Shown piece after piece: positions 26,329-35,395 of a stretch of DNA of 64,000 bases (position 1 is its first letter; the number at the start of each line of letters is the position of its first letter). The notes beneath the pieces were generated by a model. It was not told the origin of the DNA. It saw only the letters and a list, made by a program, of their open reading frames with translations, and did no database searches. Source of the DNA: Nannocystis punicea (GTDB taxonomy: Bacteria; Myxococcota_A; Polyangia; Nannocystales; Nannocystaceae); contig NZ_CP114040.1 of assembly GCF_026965555.1 (NCBI RefSeq), forward strand, positions 2,976,001 to 3,040,000. Direction: 5' to 3'. Both the position numbers and the translations under genes were made by a program.

Positions 26329-28083
26329 ATGCCGGAGACACCCGTTGGTGCCATCGAGCTCGTGCTCGATTACCTGGTCGGCGAAGGGGTCGAGTACGTA
26401 TTCGGGGTACCTGGCGGCGCGCTCGTGCCGCTCTACGAGGCGCTCGCGGGCCGTGAGGCGATTCGCCCGGTGCTGACGAAGCACGAGGCGGGCGCTGCCT
26501 TCATGGCGGACGGTTACGCTCGCGTCCGCCGCGGCCTCGGCGTCTGCTGCGGCACGACGGGCCCAGGTGCGACGAATGCTCTGACCGGCGTCGCGTGCGC
26601 CCACGCCGATTCGATCCCGCTGCTCCTGCTCACCGCACAGGTCTCGACCGCCGGACTCGGCCGCGGAGCCGCCCAGGAGTGCTCGCCGTTCTATGGCGAT
26701 ACCGTCGCTCTCTATACCGCCGTCACGAAGCTGTCGGCCGTCGTCCCCGACGGGACGAAGGCCGGCGAGCTCGTCCGACGTTCGCTGCGCGCTGCGCTCA
26801 CGGGCCGGACGGGCGCCGTGCACCTGAGCGTCCCCGGCGATGTGGCGCGCGCCCGCGTCCCCCGCGATCTGCGACCGGCGAGCGCCTATCGCCCGCTTTC
26901 CCGACCTGTCGACCGCGACGGCGTGCGGCGCGTCGCCGACCTGCTCCGGCGCGCCGAGCGGCCTTGTCTGTTCGCTGGGCACGGCACCAACCTCGCGCAC
27001 GCAGGGCCCGCGCTGGCACGGCTGAGCGAGCGACACGGCCTTCCCGTCGCCACGACGCCGAAGGCCAAGGGGGTCCTCCGCGAGGACCATCCGCTCGCGC
27101 TCGGCGTGTTCGGCTACGGAGGATCGCGGTGGGCGGACCGGTACCTCACGGACCACGACGTCGATGTCCTCGTCGTCGTCGGCAGCAGCCTCGGGGAGCT
27201 GGCGACGAACGCGTGGGACCCGAGGCTGCAGCCGACGCGAGCGCTCGTCCAGATCGACGTGGATCCCGAATCGGTCGGGCTTAATTACCGGGTCCAACTC
27301 GGCCTCGTCGGCGACGCACGTGCGACCCTCGAGGCGCTCGCTGCCGAGCTGGGCGACGAGCCGCTGCCGTCAGCCGAATCGTCGCGCGTGCGGCTGAGCG
27401 TCCTGCGGCGCGCCATGCCGCGCCGCCACGAGGTCGACCGCGCGACCGGGCCCGGTACCGTGCACCCGGTCGATCTCGTCGACGGCGTCGCGCGGGTGAT
27501 GCCCGCCGATGCGATGCTGTTCGTCGATATCGGCAACTGCATGTCGTGGTTCCTGCACTACCACGAATGCCGCCGGCCCGACAGCTTCTTCATCAGCCTC
27601 GGTTGGGCGAGCATGGGCTCGTCGATCGGCATCGCCATCGGCGGTGCAATGGCGGCACCCGGCCGCCGGGCACTCGTCGCGGTCGGTGACGCCGCGTTCG
27701 CGATGAGCGGCATGGAGGTCCACACGGCGGTCGAGTACGACGTCCCGGTTACCTTCATCGTCCTCAACGACGGTGGCCACGGGATGGTCGCTCACGGTGA
27801 CGAGTTGCTGTTCGCCCGGAGTGTCTGCCCTGCCCGGTTTCGTGGTCCCCTCGACGTGCGGCAGATCGCCGAGGGCCTGGGCGCCAGGGCGTTCGCGGCG
27901 CGCTCGCCGATCGAGCTCGACCGGGTGCTCGCGGCCGCGCTCGCGGAGCCGGGCCCATCGGTCGTCGACGTGGCGATCGATCCGCGCGTGGTACCGCCGC
28001 CGCTGCGCACCCGTGCCGACACTCTCAAGCATTATTTCGCGAGCAGAGGTACCTCTCATACCACAACCACGAGCGACAAATGA
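26329..28083 (+). CDS. Thiamine pyrophosphate enzyme (acetolactate synthase-like)
   Basis: A 584-residue member of the acetohydroxyacid synthase/benzoylformate decarboxylase superfamily. The N-terminal PYR domain has VFGVPGGALVPLYEAL and the cofactor-activating Glu53 in LTKHEAGAAFMADGYAR, then GPGATNALTGVACAHADSIPLL. The central domain reads PCLFAGHGT. The C-terminal PP domain has VGDAAFAMSGMEVHTA and VLNDGGHGM, the GD...N TPP/Mg motif. Its stop overlaps the next gene (ATGA), a KASIII-like enzyme, so the two probably act in sequence, for example making and condensing an acyloin or keto acid product. The product is unknown. No regulatory ACT-subunit gene accompanies it, which argues against branched-chain amino acid synthesis. 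Confidence 0.9.
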   Translation: MPETPVGAIELVLDYLVGEGVEYVFGVPGGALVPLYEALAGREAIRPVLTKHEAGAAFMADGYARVRRGLGVCCGTTGPGATNALTGVACAHADSIPLLLLTAQVSTAGLGRGAAQECSPFYGDTVALYTAVTKLSAVVPDGTKAGELVRRSLRAALTGRTGAVHLSVPGDVARARVPRDLRPASAYRPLSRPVDRDGVRRVADLLRRAERPCLFAGHGTNLAHAGPALARLSERHGLPVATTPKAKGVLREDHPLALGVFGYGGSRWADRYLTDHDVDVLVVVGSSLGELATNAWDPRLQPTRALVQIDVDPESVGLNYRVQLGLVGDARATLEALAAELGDEPLPSAESSRVRLSVLRRAMPRRHEVDRATGPGTVHPVDLVDGVARVMPADAMLFVDIGNCMSWFLHYHECRRPDSFFISLGWASMGSSIGIAIGGAMAAPGRRALVAVGDAAFAMSGMEVHTAVEYDVPVTFIVLNDGGHGMVAHGDELLFARSVCPARFRGPLDVRQIAEGLGARAFAARSPIELDRVLAAALAEPGPSVVDVAIDPRVVPPPLRTRADTLKHYFASRGTSHTTTTSDK

Positions 28084-29219
28084 TGGCAGAGCACGCAGAC
28101 ATCGACACGAACCGGCGGCCCGTGGGGATCCGTTCGCTCGCGCTGGCCGATCCGCGCGGGATCAGGACCAATGCGTTCTGGCATCGCCGCCATCCCGACA
28201 TGATCGCCGCCTGCGAGGAATGGGCCCTGGCGCGCCTCTACGCGCCCCACCCGTCGAGCCCTGGCGCACGTCTATTCGACGCGACGATGGCCCCGTATCT
28301 CGCGGATCCGTTCCGCGGCGCCGTCGCGCGCCGCCTGCTCGCTCCCGGTGAGACGACGCTCGCGCTCGAAGCACGCGCCGGACGAACCGCGGTCGCGGCG
28401 GCGGGCCTCGAGCTGCAGGACATCGATCTCCTGATCTGCTGCTCGTTCCTGCCTGAATTCTTCGGCCCCGGCAACGCGGCGTTCCTGTGCGACGAGCTGG
28501 GCCTCGGCGGTACTGCCTGGAACCTCGAGTCGACGTGCTCTGGTGCTTTCCAGGCGCTCCGGACGGCCACGAGTTTGATCCGCGCCGGCGAGCACCGCAA
28601 CGTGCTCGTGGTGGTCTCGTGCACCTACTCGCGCGTGGTCGAGCCGACCGACACACTCGCGTGGAACATCGGCGACGCCGTCGGCGCGTTCGTCGTCGGC
28701 GAGCTCGCGCGCGGGGAGGGCGTTCTCGGAGCACACTCGATCCACACCGCGTCGACGTGCGGGAACATCTGGACTGAGATGGTCGCTGGTGCCGGTGGCG
28801 AGGCCCAGGTCCGGTTGCGGGTGGGCCCTGATTCGGGACGGACGCTGAGCGAGCACACCGGGCGCTCGATCGTCGCCTGCTGCCGCGGCGCGGCCGAGCG
28901 CGCCGGTGTCGCGCTCGAAGCGATCGATCGCTTCATCTTCCCGACGCCGGTCCCGTGGTGCGCCGACCTGGCCTGTCGTTCGCTCGGCGTCGACCGCGTG
29001 CGCACAATCTCCATGCACGCCGAATACGCGAACGTGGGACCCGCGCTTCCCCTGGTCAACCTGTTCCACGCGGCGCGCTCCGGGCTGATTCGTCGGGGTG
29101 ACCTCGTCCTGGTGTCGACCTTCGGCGCGGTCGGCAGTGCCGGCGCGGCCGTGATGCGCTGGGGCGAGGTCGGTCTCGGCCCTGGAAGGGAGAGCGCGGC
29201 GGACGTGTCGCTTGATTGA
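28080..29219 (+). CDS. KASIII-like 3-oxoacyl-ACP synthase with atypical active site
   Basis: A 379-residue thiolase-fold enzyme. The nucleophile Cys153 lies in [13 protein letters not shown], and the Asn of the catalytic set is in [10 protein letters not shown] (Asn318). The usual catalytic His of the PHQAN-type motif falls in [11 protein letters not shown] (about 286-295) and is missing. KASIII relatives with altered triads (for example acyltransferases of the CerJ type) use acyl transfer rather than decarboxylative condensation, so that is possible here. It is coupled to the TPP enzyme by ATGA. The gene end abuts an IS630 remnant, so the last residues may be non-native. Confidence 0.85.
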   Translation: MMAEHADIDTNRRPVGIRSLALADPRGIRTNAFWHRRHPDMIAACEEWALARLYAPHPSSPGARLFDATMAPYLADPFRGAVARRLLAPGETTLALEARAGRTAVAAAGLELQDIDLLICCSFLPEFFGPGNAAFLCDELGLGGTAWNLESTCSGAFQALRTATSLIRAGEHRNVLVVVSCTYSRVVEPTDTLAWNIGDAVGAFVVGELARGEGVLGAHSIHTASTCGNIWTEMVAGAGGEAQVRLRVGPDSGRTLSEHTGRSIVACCRGAAERAGVALEAIDRFIFPTPVPWCADLACRSLGVDRVRTISMHAEYANVGPALPLVNLFHAARSGLIRRGDLVLVSTFGAVGSAGAAVMRWGEVGLGPGRESAADVSLD

Positions 29220-29470
29220 GCGCTTGGGCGCAGTCGCCGCGCGCGAGGCCGAGGCCGCGAAGGGCGGTCTTGATTTTCGACCAGGCGAGCTCGATGGGGT
29301 TGAGGTCGGGCGAGTACGGAGGCTGGTAGACGACCGTCGCGCCGCGCGCCTCGATGCGCTCACGGACGCCTGTCGCGGCGCCCGCTGCTCGCCATTATCG
29401 AATATGGCCACCTCTTCGCCCTTGCGGAGGGCGGCGTGCTGTTGACGTACAAGGATCGGCGCAGCGCCGA
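29214..29470 (-). pseudogene. IS630-family transposase remnant
   Basis: Reading the minus strand, [20 protein letters not shown] followed by [22 protein letters not shown] is the unmistakable C-terminal DDE motif of IS630/Tc1-type transposases. Upstream the frame shifts ([14 protein letters not shown] corresponds to the usual D-N-G/L-x-x-H block in a different frame) and there is no start, so only a decayed 3' part remains. It is truncated against the end of the KASIII-like gene. No inverted repeats were identified. Confidence 0.85.
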
Positions 29471-29478
29471 CGACGGCT

Positions 29479-30720
29479 TCACGCCCCGGTCTTGTGCTTG
29501 AACACGTACGCCGTCTGGAGCCCCGCGTATGCGTTGGGAAAGCGACCTACGAGCTCGAGGAACGAGGACGTCCAGAATTTCACGTAGGCCTGAGTCATGA
29601 AGACCTGATTGTTCGCGCAGAAATAGTCGAACGACCCATCCAGCACGCGCCGACCCTCAGGACTGTGCTCGAGCGCCTTGGCCCTCGCGTGCGATCTTGC
29701 CTTGAGCCATGTCAGCGTGTCCTCGTCGTGCAGTGTGATGTACATGAGGCCACGAGGCGACAACACGCGCCTGAGCTCCAGCAACCAGGCGGTGTGTAGC
29801 TCGCCGATGTGAGTGAAGATCGATCCGGCGAAGATGAGATCGAAGTGGCCGTCCGCAAAGGGCAGGTGGGGAACCGTCGTCGTCGTCGCGAAGTTGAGCG
29901 GCGGACTGAGGTTTTCGGATGCCCACAAGATCTTGTCGGCTTGAATGTCCACGCCCCACATCTCTCGCCCCTCGGCATACGGCATCAACCAACGCAAGAG
30001 GCGCGCGTTGGCACAACCGAACTCGAGGACCCGCTTGCACTGGGCCCAGTCGAACCCGCACGAAGCGATCATGCCGAGCAGCGCATCGACGTCCGCCTTG
30101 CCGCTTTCCAGGTGCCTCGCGGCCTGCTCGCCGTACTGCATGGCGTCAGCGGGCGGTGCGGGACGCGTCGCAGGATCCTGGGACGCATGGAGCTGGGGGT
30201 GGATTGCGAACTCGCGCCGCTCTCCTCCCCGCTGGCTCGCAGCAAACAACATCTGTGGCAGCGGCGCAGCGGACGCCCGGCTGATTTTCTTCAACGCCAC
30301 GTCGCACTCGGCGACGAGGTCGGCGCGACCACGCTCGGCTGCGATGTCGCGAGCCGACTGCCACCAGTCCCGCCGATCCGGCTTGAGTCGTGCGGCCTTC
30401 ATGCCGAAGTCGAGCGCCTCCGCCTTCTCTCCCGCGGCAACGAGCAAGCGATGCGCGGTGTGATAGGACGCCGCGGTGTTGGCGGCATCGGGATACAGCG
30501 CAAACAGCTCCCGACAATCCGCCAGCGCCTCGGCAGGTCTTTCGAGCCCTTCGAGCGCGATCACGCGCAGGTGCCTCGGCCAGAATGATTTCGGCCAGCG
30601 CACGAGCTGCTCGTCGAGAAGCGCCAGCGCTTCGTTGAAATGCCGTTCCTCGATGAGGCGGCGACTCTGTTCGACGGCCTGCTGGATAGGTCTCGCAGGG
30701 GCTATGTGAGACTTCGTCAT
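29479..30720 (-). CDS. SAM-dependent methyltransferase with N-terminal TPR-like repeats
   Basis: A 413-residue protein. Residues 10-150 form helical repeats of TPR type (EQSRRLIEERHFNEALALLDEQL, then GLERPAEALADCRELFALYP). The C-terminal class I methyltransferase has RVLEFGCANARLLRWL (motif I), GVDIQADKI (motif II) and the post-motif LPFADGHFDLIFAGSIFTHI. Substrate unknown; similar TPR-methyltransferase fusions occur in polysaccharide or O-antigen clusters. Codon bias is weaker than in flanking genes, which fits an acquired segment. The start at MTKSHIAP was chosen over upstream in-frame codons because of the repeat domain boundary. Confidence 0.85.
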   Translation of the reverse strand: MTKSHIAPARPIQQAVEQSRRLIEERHFNEALALLDEQLVRWPKSFWPRHLRVIALEGLERPAEALADCRELFALYPDAANTAASYHTAHRLLVAAGEKAEALDFGMKAARLKPDRRDWWQSARDIAAERGRADLVAECDVALKKISRASAAPLPQMLFAASQRGGERREFAIHPQLHASQDPATRPAPPADAMQYGEQAARHLESGKADVDALLGMIASCGFDWAQCKRVLEFGCANARLLRWLMPYAEGREMWGVDIQADKILWASENLSPPLNFATTTTVPHLPFADGHFDLIFAGSIFTHIGELHTAWLLELRRVLSPRGLMYITLHDEDTLTWLKARSHARAKALEHSPEGRRVLDGSFDYFCANNQVFMTQAYVKFWTSSFLELVGRFPNAYAGLQTAYVFKHKTGA

Positions 30721-31147
30721 AGGTCGGGGGCATGGTCCTTCGGCGGGACGTCGTCGTCGCGCGGCATACTCGACGACATGGGGGCCGAGCGAGAGCACAC
30801 TCGCCCGAGCGGCGCGCTGCGAAGCTAGCGCTCCATTAGCACGGTTCGGCTGGGCCGCCCCGCAACCCTTTGGCAAGAAACCGGGCGATGAATCTTGGCC
30901 GGGCGGTCAGCGCGAGCGGCCTTCGGCGCAGATTACGCGGGATTGTCGGCGCCGGTGCGCAGGGCCGACCGCCCGGGGGTCGAGGGCCTGCGTCAGGGAT
31001 GGCGGCGGTCAAAAAGAACCTGGAGAGCTCTGAACGGCCGATGGGTTCTCCATCACACTCGCGATGAGGTGATGTCAGCGCCGGTCGGGATCCGCGTGGA
31101 TTCAAAGATGAGGGCGGCGGGTCCGCGTAGCAGCTTGGGACGCTCGG
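30721..31147. other. Intergenic region, no supported gene
   Basis: Between the TPR-methyltransferase start and the sulfotransferase stop. Short frames on both strands have no motifs, signal peptides or consistent codon bias. Confidence 0.5.
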
Positions 31148-32257
31148 TCAGAGGGTGAAGCTGAGATCGTGACCCAACAGATCCCGAAGCTCGCTGCGGA
31201 GCGGTGCGTAGTACGCCTGCAGTCGCCGTATCATGTCTTCCGGCGGCTCCGGGTACTCGTTCCCGAAGATCTTCGTCACGTGAAGGCCTGGTGGTACATC
31301 GAGTCCGACGAACGCGAACAGGTCACGGAGTAATCCGGCTGGTCGGCGTTCGAGGTCGTGGAAGTCGAGGACCAGAACCTGCTGTCGCGGAAATGCAGCG
31401 AGCCACGGTCGAAGGCACTCGGCGTACCTTCCGTAGCGGAGGTAGGCCGATTGATCTACGGCATCGGTGAACTCGGCCTCGGCGAAGACGGCTTCGAGCG
31501 AGCGGGACTCGGTGCCTAGCATTTTTGCGTTGTGATAGTAGTGCGAGATCGCGCGTTCGACAGGATCGCGCAACGACACGACGATCCGCACGTGGGGCGC
31601 GAACTCGCGAAGCCGCGCCGCACACTCCGGATGGTATGGCGACATGTATCCGGGCGTCCCGTCACCCGCTAGAACACCCGCTGCGAGCGGATGCGCCAGC
31701 TTTCCAGCGAAGCACGAGCGGTAGTAGTCGAGGCCGAGATCGAAAGACTCGTTGAAGAAACGGATCTCCTTGGGCATCCGAGGGAGAACCTGCGGGTGTC
31801 GCGTGAGAAAATCGTAGAGTGCGGTCGTCCCCGCCTTCATCGCACCGATGATTGCGAAGTCCGGTTTCAGGCGGTCGGTATCCTCCGTCGAGAACGTCGC
31901 CTCCCCGCAATCGAACTCGGCGCACGTGTCCGTCGATCCAGAGTCGTCCTCAAGGACGACGGAGATGACCGATGCGTTGCGGATCGCGCTCGTCTGAATC
32001 TGGAACGCGAGCCGCGTCTTACATATCGCGCCCGGTTCGACGGAAGCGTCGGCCGAGGTCGGTAGCGAAATCCTCGTGACTTCGTCACCATCGAGTCGGA
32101 TGGATGCGCGCGTGACGGCGCGCGACGAGAGCACCCGGAGATCGAACCGAAGGTCGGCTGTGGAAATTGGTAGGTGACGCCACGGCCGATCGACCAACAC
32201 CGAACTCCATCCCTGTCTGGCCGCCGACGACCCTCGAATTCGAAGAATACGCAGCAT
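31148..32257 (-). CDS. PAPS-dependent sulfotransferase
   Basis: A 369-residue protein. The first 125 residues form a beta-rich domain of unknown role. The sulfotransferase domain begins PDFAIIGAMKAGTTALYDFL, the 5'-phosphosulfate loop with catalytic Lys141. The 3'-phosphate-binding segment is RIVVSLRDPVERAISHYYHN. The arrangement resembles heparan-sulfate N-sulfotransferase-like bacterial enzymes that sulfate carbohydrates. It lies in a lower-bias accessory segment with a methyltransferase and a glycosyltransferase-like remnant, which fits surface glycan modification. The ATG directly follows the stop codon (TAG ATG) of the upstream ORF. Confidence 0.9.
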   Translation of the reverse strand: MLRILRIRGSSAARQGWSSVLVDRPWRHLPISTADLRFDLRVLSSRAVTRASIRLDGDEVTRISLPTSADASVEPGAICKTRLAFQIQTSAIRNASVISVVLEDDSGSTDTCAEFDCGEATFSTEDTDRLKPDFAIIGAMKAGTTALYDFLTRHPQVLPRMPKEIRFFNESFDLGLDYYRSCFAGKLAHPLAAGVLAGDGTPGYMSPYHPECAARLREFAPHVRIVVSLRDPVERAISHYYHNAKMLGTESRSLEAVFAEAEFTDAVDQSAYLRYGRYAECLRPWLAAFPRQQVLVLDFHDLERRPAGLLRDLFAFVGLDVPPGLHVTKIFGNEYPEPPEDMIRRLQAYYAPLRSELRDLLGHDLSFTL

Positions 32258-32776
32258 CTAGAACCTTCCTGTCGAGGACGCGACGGCCGTGTTTGCACTG
32301 TCCCGTGGAGCTATCGAACGAGTTGGCCGGTCCCTCCAGAGTGGGTCGTACATAGCTTTTGGTTCGACAGAAACCTTCACGGACTCGACGCAAGTTGCGG
32401 CGTCTCGTCGCATCCGATCGACGCCGCATTCGAGCGCTGCGTAGAGGCTCCGCGCGCGAGACGAGAGACCGAGCCAACGATTGGGGTCGGCGCGGATTTC
32501 CTCCAGGTTCTCCACGCGCTCGCGGACACCGTGAGGCCGGACCTCCGCGAGCGATTGGTCTTCGGGCAGGTGACGTGAGGTCCGGGCACGTGTCTGGAAG
32601 GAGACGGGAACGCACGCGGCGCCAAGAGCCCTCGCTCGCCCCAGATGACTCGAGAGACGGCTGCCAAGTGCCGTCTCGATCACGAGGCTTTCGATCTTTC
32701 GCTCGAATTGCCGCAGACCGCGCCGACGCCGGCTCCTTTCGTCGTGAAAGCTGAAGGTGCTTTGTGAAGTGGTCAA
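32258..32776 (-). CDS. Hypothetical ORF, possible glycosyltransferase C-terminal remnant
   Basis: A 172-residue frame whose TAG stop touches the sulfotransferase ATG. The segment RALGAACVPVSFQTRARTSR, then VRERVENLEEIRADPNRWLGLSSRARSLY, is reminiscent of the last helices of GT-B (group 1) glycosyltransferases, where a nucleotide-sugar-binding region precedes L-x-D-P-x-x-W-x-x-L-S-x-x-A-R. No full catalytic domain is present. The N-terminal part is Arg-rich and not domain-like. It is either a fragment or a chance frame. Confidence 0.35.
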   Translation of the reverse strand: MTTSQSTFSFHDERSRRRRGLRQFERKIESLVIETALGSRLSSHLGRARALGAACVPVSFQTRARTSRHLPEDQSLAEVRPHGVRERVENLEEIRADPNRWLGLSSRARSLYAALECGVDRMRRDAATCVESVKVSVEPKAMYDPLWRDRPTRSIAPRDSANTAVASSTGRF

Positions 32777-32859
32777 ACCGGATCAGGCAGAGACAAGGAA
32801 AACGGCGTTCGACGCAATTCGAGATCCAGCCGCTCGAAGTCAATCGGACGGAGCGCGGC

Positions 32860-33090
32860 TCGGGCCCGAGTACGTCGTGTTCGTGCTGCTCGGAATTGAC
32901 GGAGGTTTACGCCGGGGCGAGGTCCTCGCGCTTCAGTGGTCCGACGTCGAGTTCACGCGCGGCGTCATCGCAGTACGTCACAGCCTCGTGCGTGGTCATG
33001 TCGATCTCCCGAAGGGCAGGACTGAAGAAGAGATCGGCATGACCGGCCGACTCATGGGCGCCTTGCGCGGAATCCCGCGAGGGGCCACGT
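32860..33090 (+). pseudogene. Tyrosine recombinase (phage integrase) fragment
   Basis: The plus-strand frame reads YVVFVLLGIDGGLRRGEVLALQWSDVEFTRGVI followed by VDLPKGRTEEEIGMTGRLMGALR. That is the start of an integrase catalytic domain: the first catalytic Arg lies in GLRRGE and the Lys beta-hairpin in PKGR. The HxxR and Tyr motifs are absent because the frame runs into the duplicated NADAR upstream DNA at about 33130. No att site was identified. It marks a former integrative element. Confidence 0.8.
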
Positions 33091-33129
33091 TCGTGCCTGC
33101 AATCCGGATGGGCGCCACTTTCAGGAATC

Positions 33130-33290
33130 GGCGGCGCGTAGGTGCCCGCGAGGATCGCCGAGGCGGCGCGGCGGCGCCAGCCCGCCCGGGGGTTCATGAG
33201 CTGTCCATGAGGACATGTCCCCGAGGTCGCTCCGGCAGTGTGCCGGGCACCGGGTGGCGCCGCTATCCTGCACGGCGCTGGCTCGCAGGC
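33130..33290. repeat. Duplicated NADAR upstream region, copy B
   Basis: It shares GAGGATCGCCGAGGCGGCG with copy A and about 150 bp with copy C (GTTCATGAGCTGTCC, then GTGTGCCGGGCACCGGG and CTATCCTGCACG). It carries a 14-bp pair at 33202-33215 and 33216-33229. It joins an integrase fragment on the left to the 3' end of the LRR lipoprotein gene on the right, with no NADAR gene left. Confidence 0.88.
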
Positions 33291-33305
33291 CATCGTCGAC
33301 GTCGA

Positions 33306-34916
33306 TCACATGCAGTCTTCCATGTCGCTGCCGGCGACGCAGAGGCCGATCTTCTCGTCGCACTCCCCGTCGTTCGGCCACGGGCACGGGTCGGCGGGGC
33401 CTGGCGCGTCCTTGTTGCCGGCGATCTTGACGGTGCCGGCCACGTCGACGCCCGCGCCCCAGGCGGCCGCGTCGGCCTGCGGCAGGGACGAGTTGAAGAG
33501 GATGTTAAGACGGTCGCCGACCTTCGTCAGCGCGGTGAGTCCGGCGACCGATGTGAGGGCCGGGTTGTCGCGGATGTAGAGCTGGCCGTGGACCTCGGTG
33601 AGCGCACCGAGGCCCACGAGGTCGACGAGGGCGGCGTTGTTGTAGAGCACCAGCGACTCGGCCGTGACCACCTCGGCGAGATCGCCGAGCGTCGGCAGTG
33701 CTTCGTTGTCGGAGATCTCGACCCGGCCCAGCGAGCTGATGCCGCTCAGGCCGGCGAGGTCGACGAGGGCAGGGTTGGAGTGGAGCTCGATGTCGCCGAC
33801 TTGCTGCAGCGCCGGCAGCGGCCCGAGGGTCGCGATCTCGGTCGACCACACGAAGAGTTCGCGGGCCTCGACCAGCGAGGCGAGGCCCGCGAGGTCGGAG
33901 ATCGGCAGCGAGTTGAGCAGCAGGCGGTCGACCGACTCGAGCTCGGCGAGCGCGCCGAGGTCGGCGAGCGCGAGGTTCTCCGAGAGGACGAGGCCGATCT
34001 CGACGTTCGTCAAGGACTCGAGGCCGACGAGGTCGGTGAGGCCGTTCTTGGTGAGATTGATCGAGACCATATGCTCGACGCCCGTGAGCGCCCCGAGGTC
34101 GGTGAGCACCGGGTTGCCGGTCAGGCTCAGCGAGAGGCCGTTCCAGTCGACTGCCTCGAGGCCGGCGAGGCTCTGCAGGTTCGGGTTGTCGTTGGCGCTG
34201 AGCTCGACAGTGAGCTCGGTGAGCGCCTCGAGGCCCTGAAGGTCGGTGATGCCGACCTGCTCGAGGTGGATTCTGCTGGTGGCCTCGACGCTGCGCAGGC
34301 CCGCGAGGTCGGTGAGCGCGGGCAGGCTGACCAGGACGATGATCCAGACGGTGGTGAGATTGTGCAGGCCCTCGAGCGAGCTCAGGTTCGGCATAAAGCC
34401 GAGGTAGAACCCGCCGAGCTCCTGCAGGCCGGACAGCGGCAACAGAGAGGTGAGTCCCGGCATGTGCCCGAGGCGGACGGCGCCACCGATCGACGTGAGG
34501 CCCTCGAGGCCGGTGAGCGTCGTCAGCGGCGGCGCCTTGCCGCCGTCCTCCGTCGTGATGGCCAGGTCGAGGTCGATGCGCGTGAGCGCGGCGAGCGGGG
34601 CCAGAGACGTCACGTCGTCGTAGATCAAGAGGGAGCCGGTGATGTGCGTGCAGCCGGCGAGGGCCTCGAGGGCGGCCTGGTTATGCACCACGACGTCGCC
34701 ATCGGGACAGGAGCCGGCGGCGCCGGTGGTGAGGTCCCCGGTGGTCGAGTCACCGGTGGTCGGTTTGCCAGTGGTGGTCTCCGGGGCGCTCGAGCCCGTC
34801 GTCGAGCCGGATCCGGTGATGTCGACCGTCGTGTCGGTCGTGCCGTCGTCGTCCAGCGTCGAGGGAACACACCCGCCCAGCAACAGTGACCCGATCAATC
34901 CATGGATAAGTCGCAT
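33306..34916 (-). CDS. Leucine-rich-repeat lipoprotein
   Basis: A 536-residue exported protein. The signal MRLIHGLIGSLLLGGC has a lipobox. A Thr/Gly linker (TTTGKPTTGDSTTGDLTTG) precedes about 17 irregular LRRs of roughly 22-24 residues, with repeated L-x-x-L-x-G-L-x-x-L and I/V-x-L-x-x-N-P-A-L-x-D-L, similar to receptor L-domain or BspA-like repeats. The C-terminus has a short Cys-pair tail (CPWPNDGECDEKIGLC). Probably a surface adhesin or binding protein. The start was taken at the signal peptide; the frame extends slightly further. Confidence 0.9.
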   Translation of the reverse strand: MRLIHGLIGSLLLGGCVPSTLDDDGTTDTTVDITGSGSTTGSSAPETTTGKPTTGDSTTGDLTTGAAGSCPDGDVVVHNQAALEALAGCTHITGSLLIYDDVTSLAPLAALTRIDLDLAITTEDGGKAPPLTTLTGLEGLTSIGGAVRLGHMPGLTSLLPLSGLQELGGFYLGFMPNLSSLEGLHNLTTVWIIVLVSLPALTDLAGLRSVEATSRIHLEQVGITDLQGLEALTELTVELSANDNPNLQSLAGLEAVDWNGLSLSLTGNPVLTDLGALTGVEHMVSINLTKNGLTDLVGLESLTNVEIGLVLSENLALADLGALAELESVDRLLLNSLPISDLAGLASLVEARELFVWSTEIATLGPLPALQQVGDIELHSNPALVDLAGLSGISSLGRVEISDNEALPTLGDLAEVVTAESLVLYNNAALVDLVGLGALTEVHGQLYIRDNPALTSVAGLTALTKVGDRLNILFNSSLPQADAAAWGAGVDVAGTVKIAGNKDAPGPADPCPWPNDGECDEKIGLCVAGSDMEDCM

Positions 34917-35065
34917 CCGGATACGGTAGCACGGGGCGGGCACGGTGCTCGGCAGTACGGGCGTACGATCGATCGTCGATCACGGTCGGCCAGGACGGTG
35001 CCCCAGCGCACGGCTCGTCGAGCTCGCCAAGCCCGGTTCGTCTCTTCGGCGCCATGATCACGATC

Positions 35066-35248
35066 GGCCTTCGGCGTCTTGGCGCGGCGGATCTCCTCCT
35101 CGTGCGGGGTGCCGGCGAATTTCTACGCCTGGAAGTAGTGCTCGCTGGTCGGCCAGCGCTTGCCGCCGAGCCTGAGCGGGAACGGGGCGAAGTTGGACAG
35201 CTCGCCGTACGGATCGGGGGGCAGGGAGAACTCGATCGCTTCGGGCCT
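35066..35248 (-). pseudogene. NADAR family pseudogene
   Basis: On the minus strand this reads PEAIEFSLPPDPYGELSNF, then APFPLRLGGKRWPTSEHYFQA, stop, KFAGTPHEEEIRRAK, nearly identical to residues 2-62 of the intact NADAR at 22015-22458. The start codon has changed to AGG (35248), an in-frame TAG follows YFQA, and the copy breaks off after about 60 codons. It is a partial duplicate that carries the shared upstream DNA with it. Confidence 0.88.
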
Positions 35249-35395
35249 GGCCGCGCCCGGGAGGAGCGTCGGGGCGGCGCGGGGGCGTCAGCCCGCGCGG
35301 GCGTTCATGAGCTGTCCATTGGGACATGTCCTCGAGGTCGCTTCGGTAGTGTGCCGGGCACCGGGCGGCGCTGCTATCCTGCACGACGCTGGGCT
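35240..35395. repeat. Duplicated NADAR upstream region, copy C
   Basis: It matches copy B closely through GTGTGCCGGGCACCGGG and CTATCCTGCACG, and copy A through the NADAR start. A pair of 14-bp palindromes lies at 35313-35326 and 35327-35340. Here the duplicated block ends about 65 bp before the TPR gene and may supply its promoter (TATCCT near 35377 as a -10-like hexamer). Confidence 0.85.

Noticed and set aside
26329..28083. Biosynthetic acetolactate synthase (ilvB).
   Set aside because: No small regulatory subunit, no ilvC or ilvD nearby, and coupling to a KASIII-like gene argues for a specialised pathway.
29214..29470. Intact IS630 element.
   Set aside because: Only the C-terminal motif survives, with a frameshift and no start, and no terminal inverted repeats were found.
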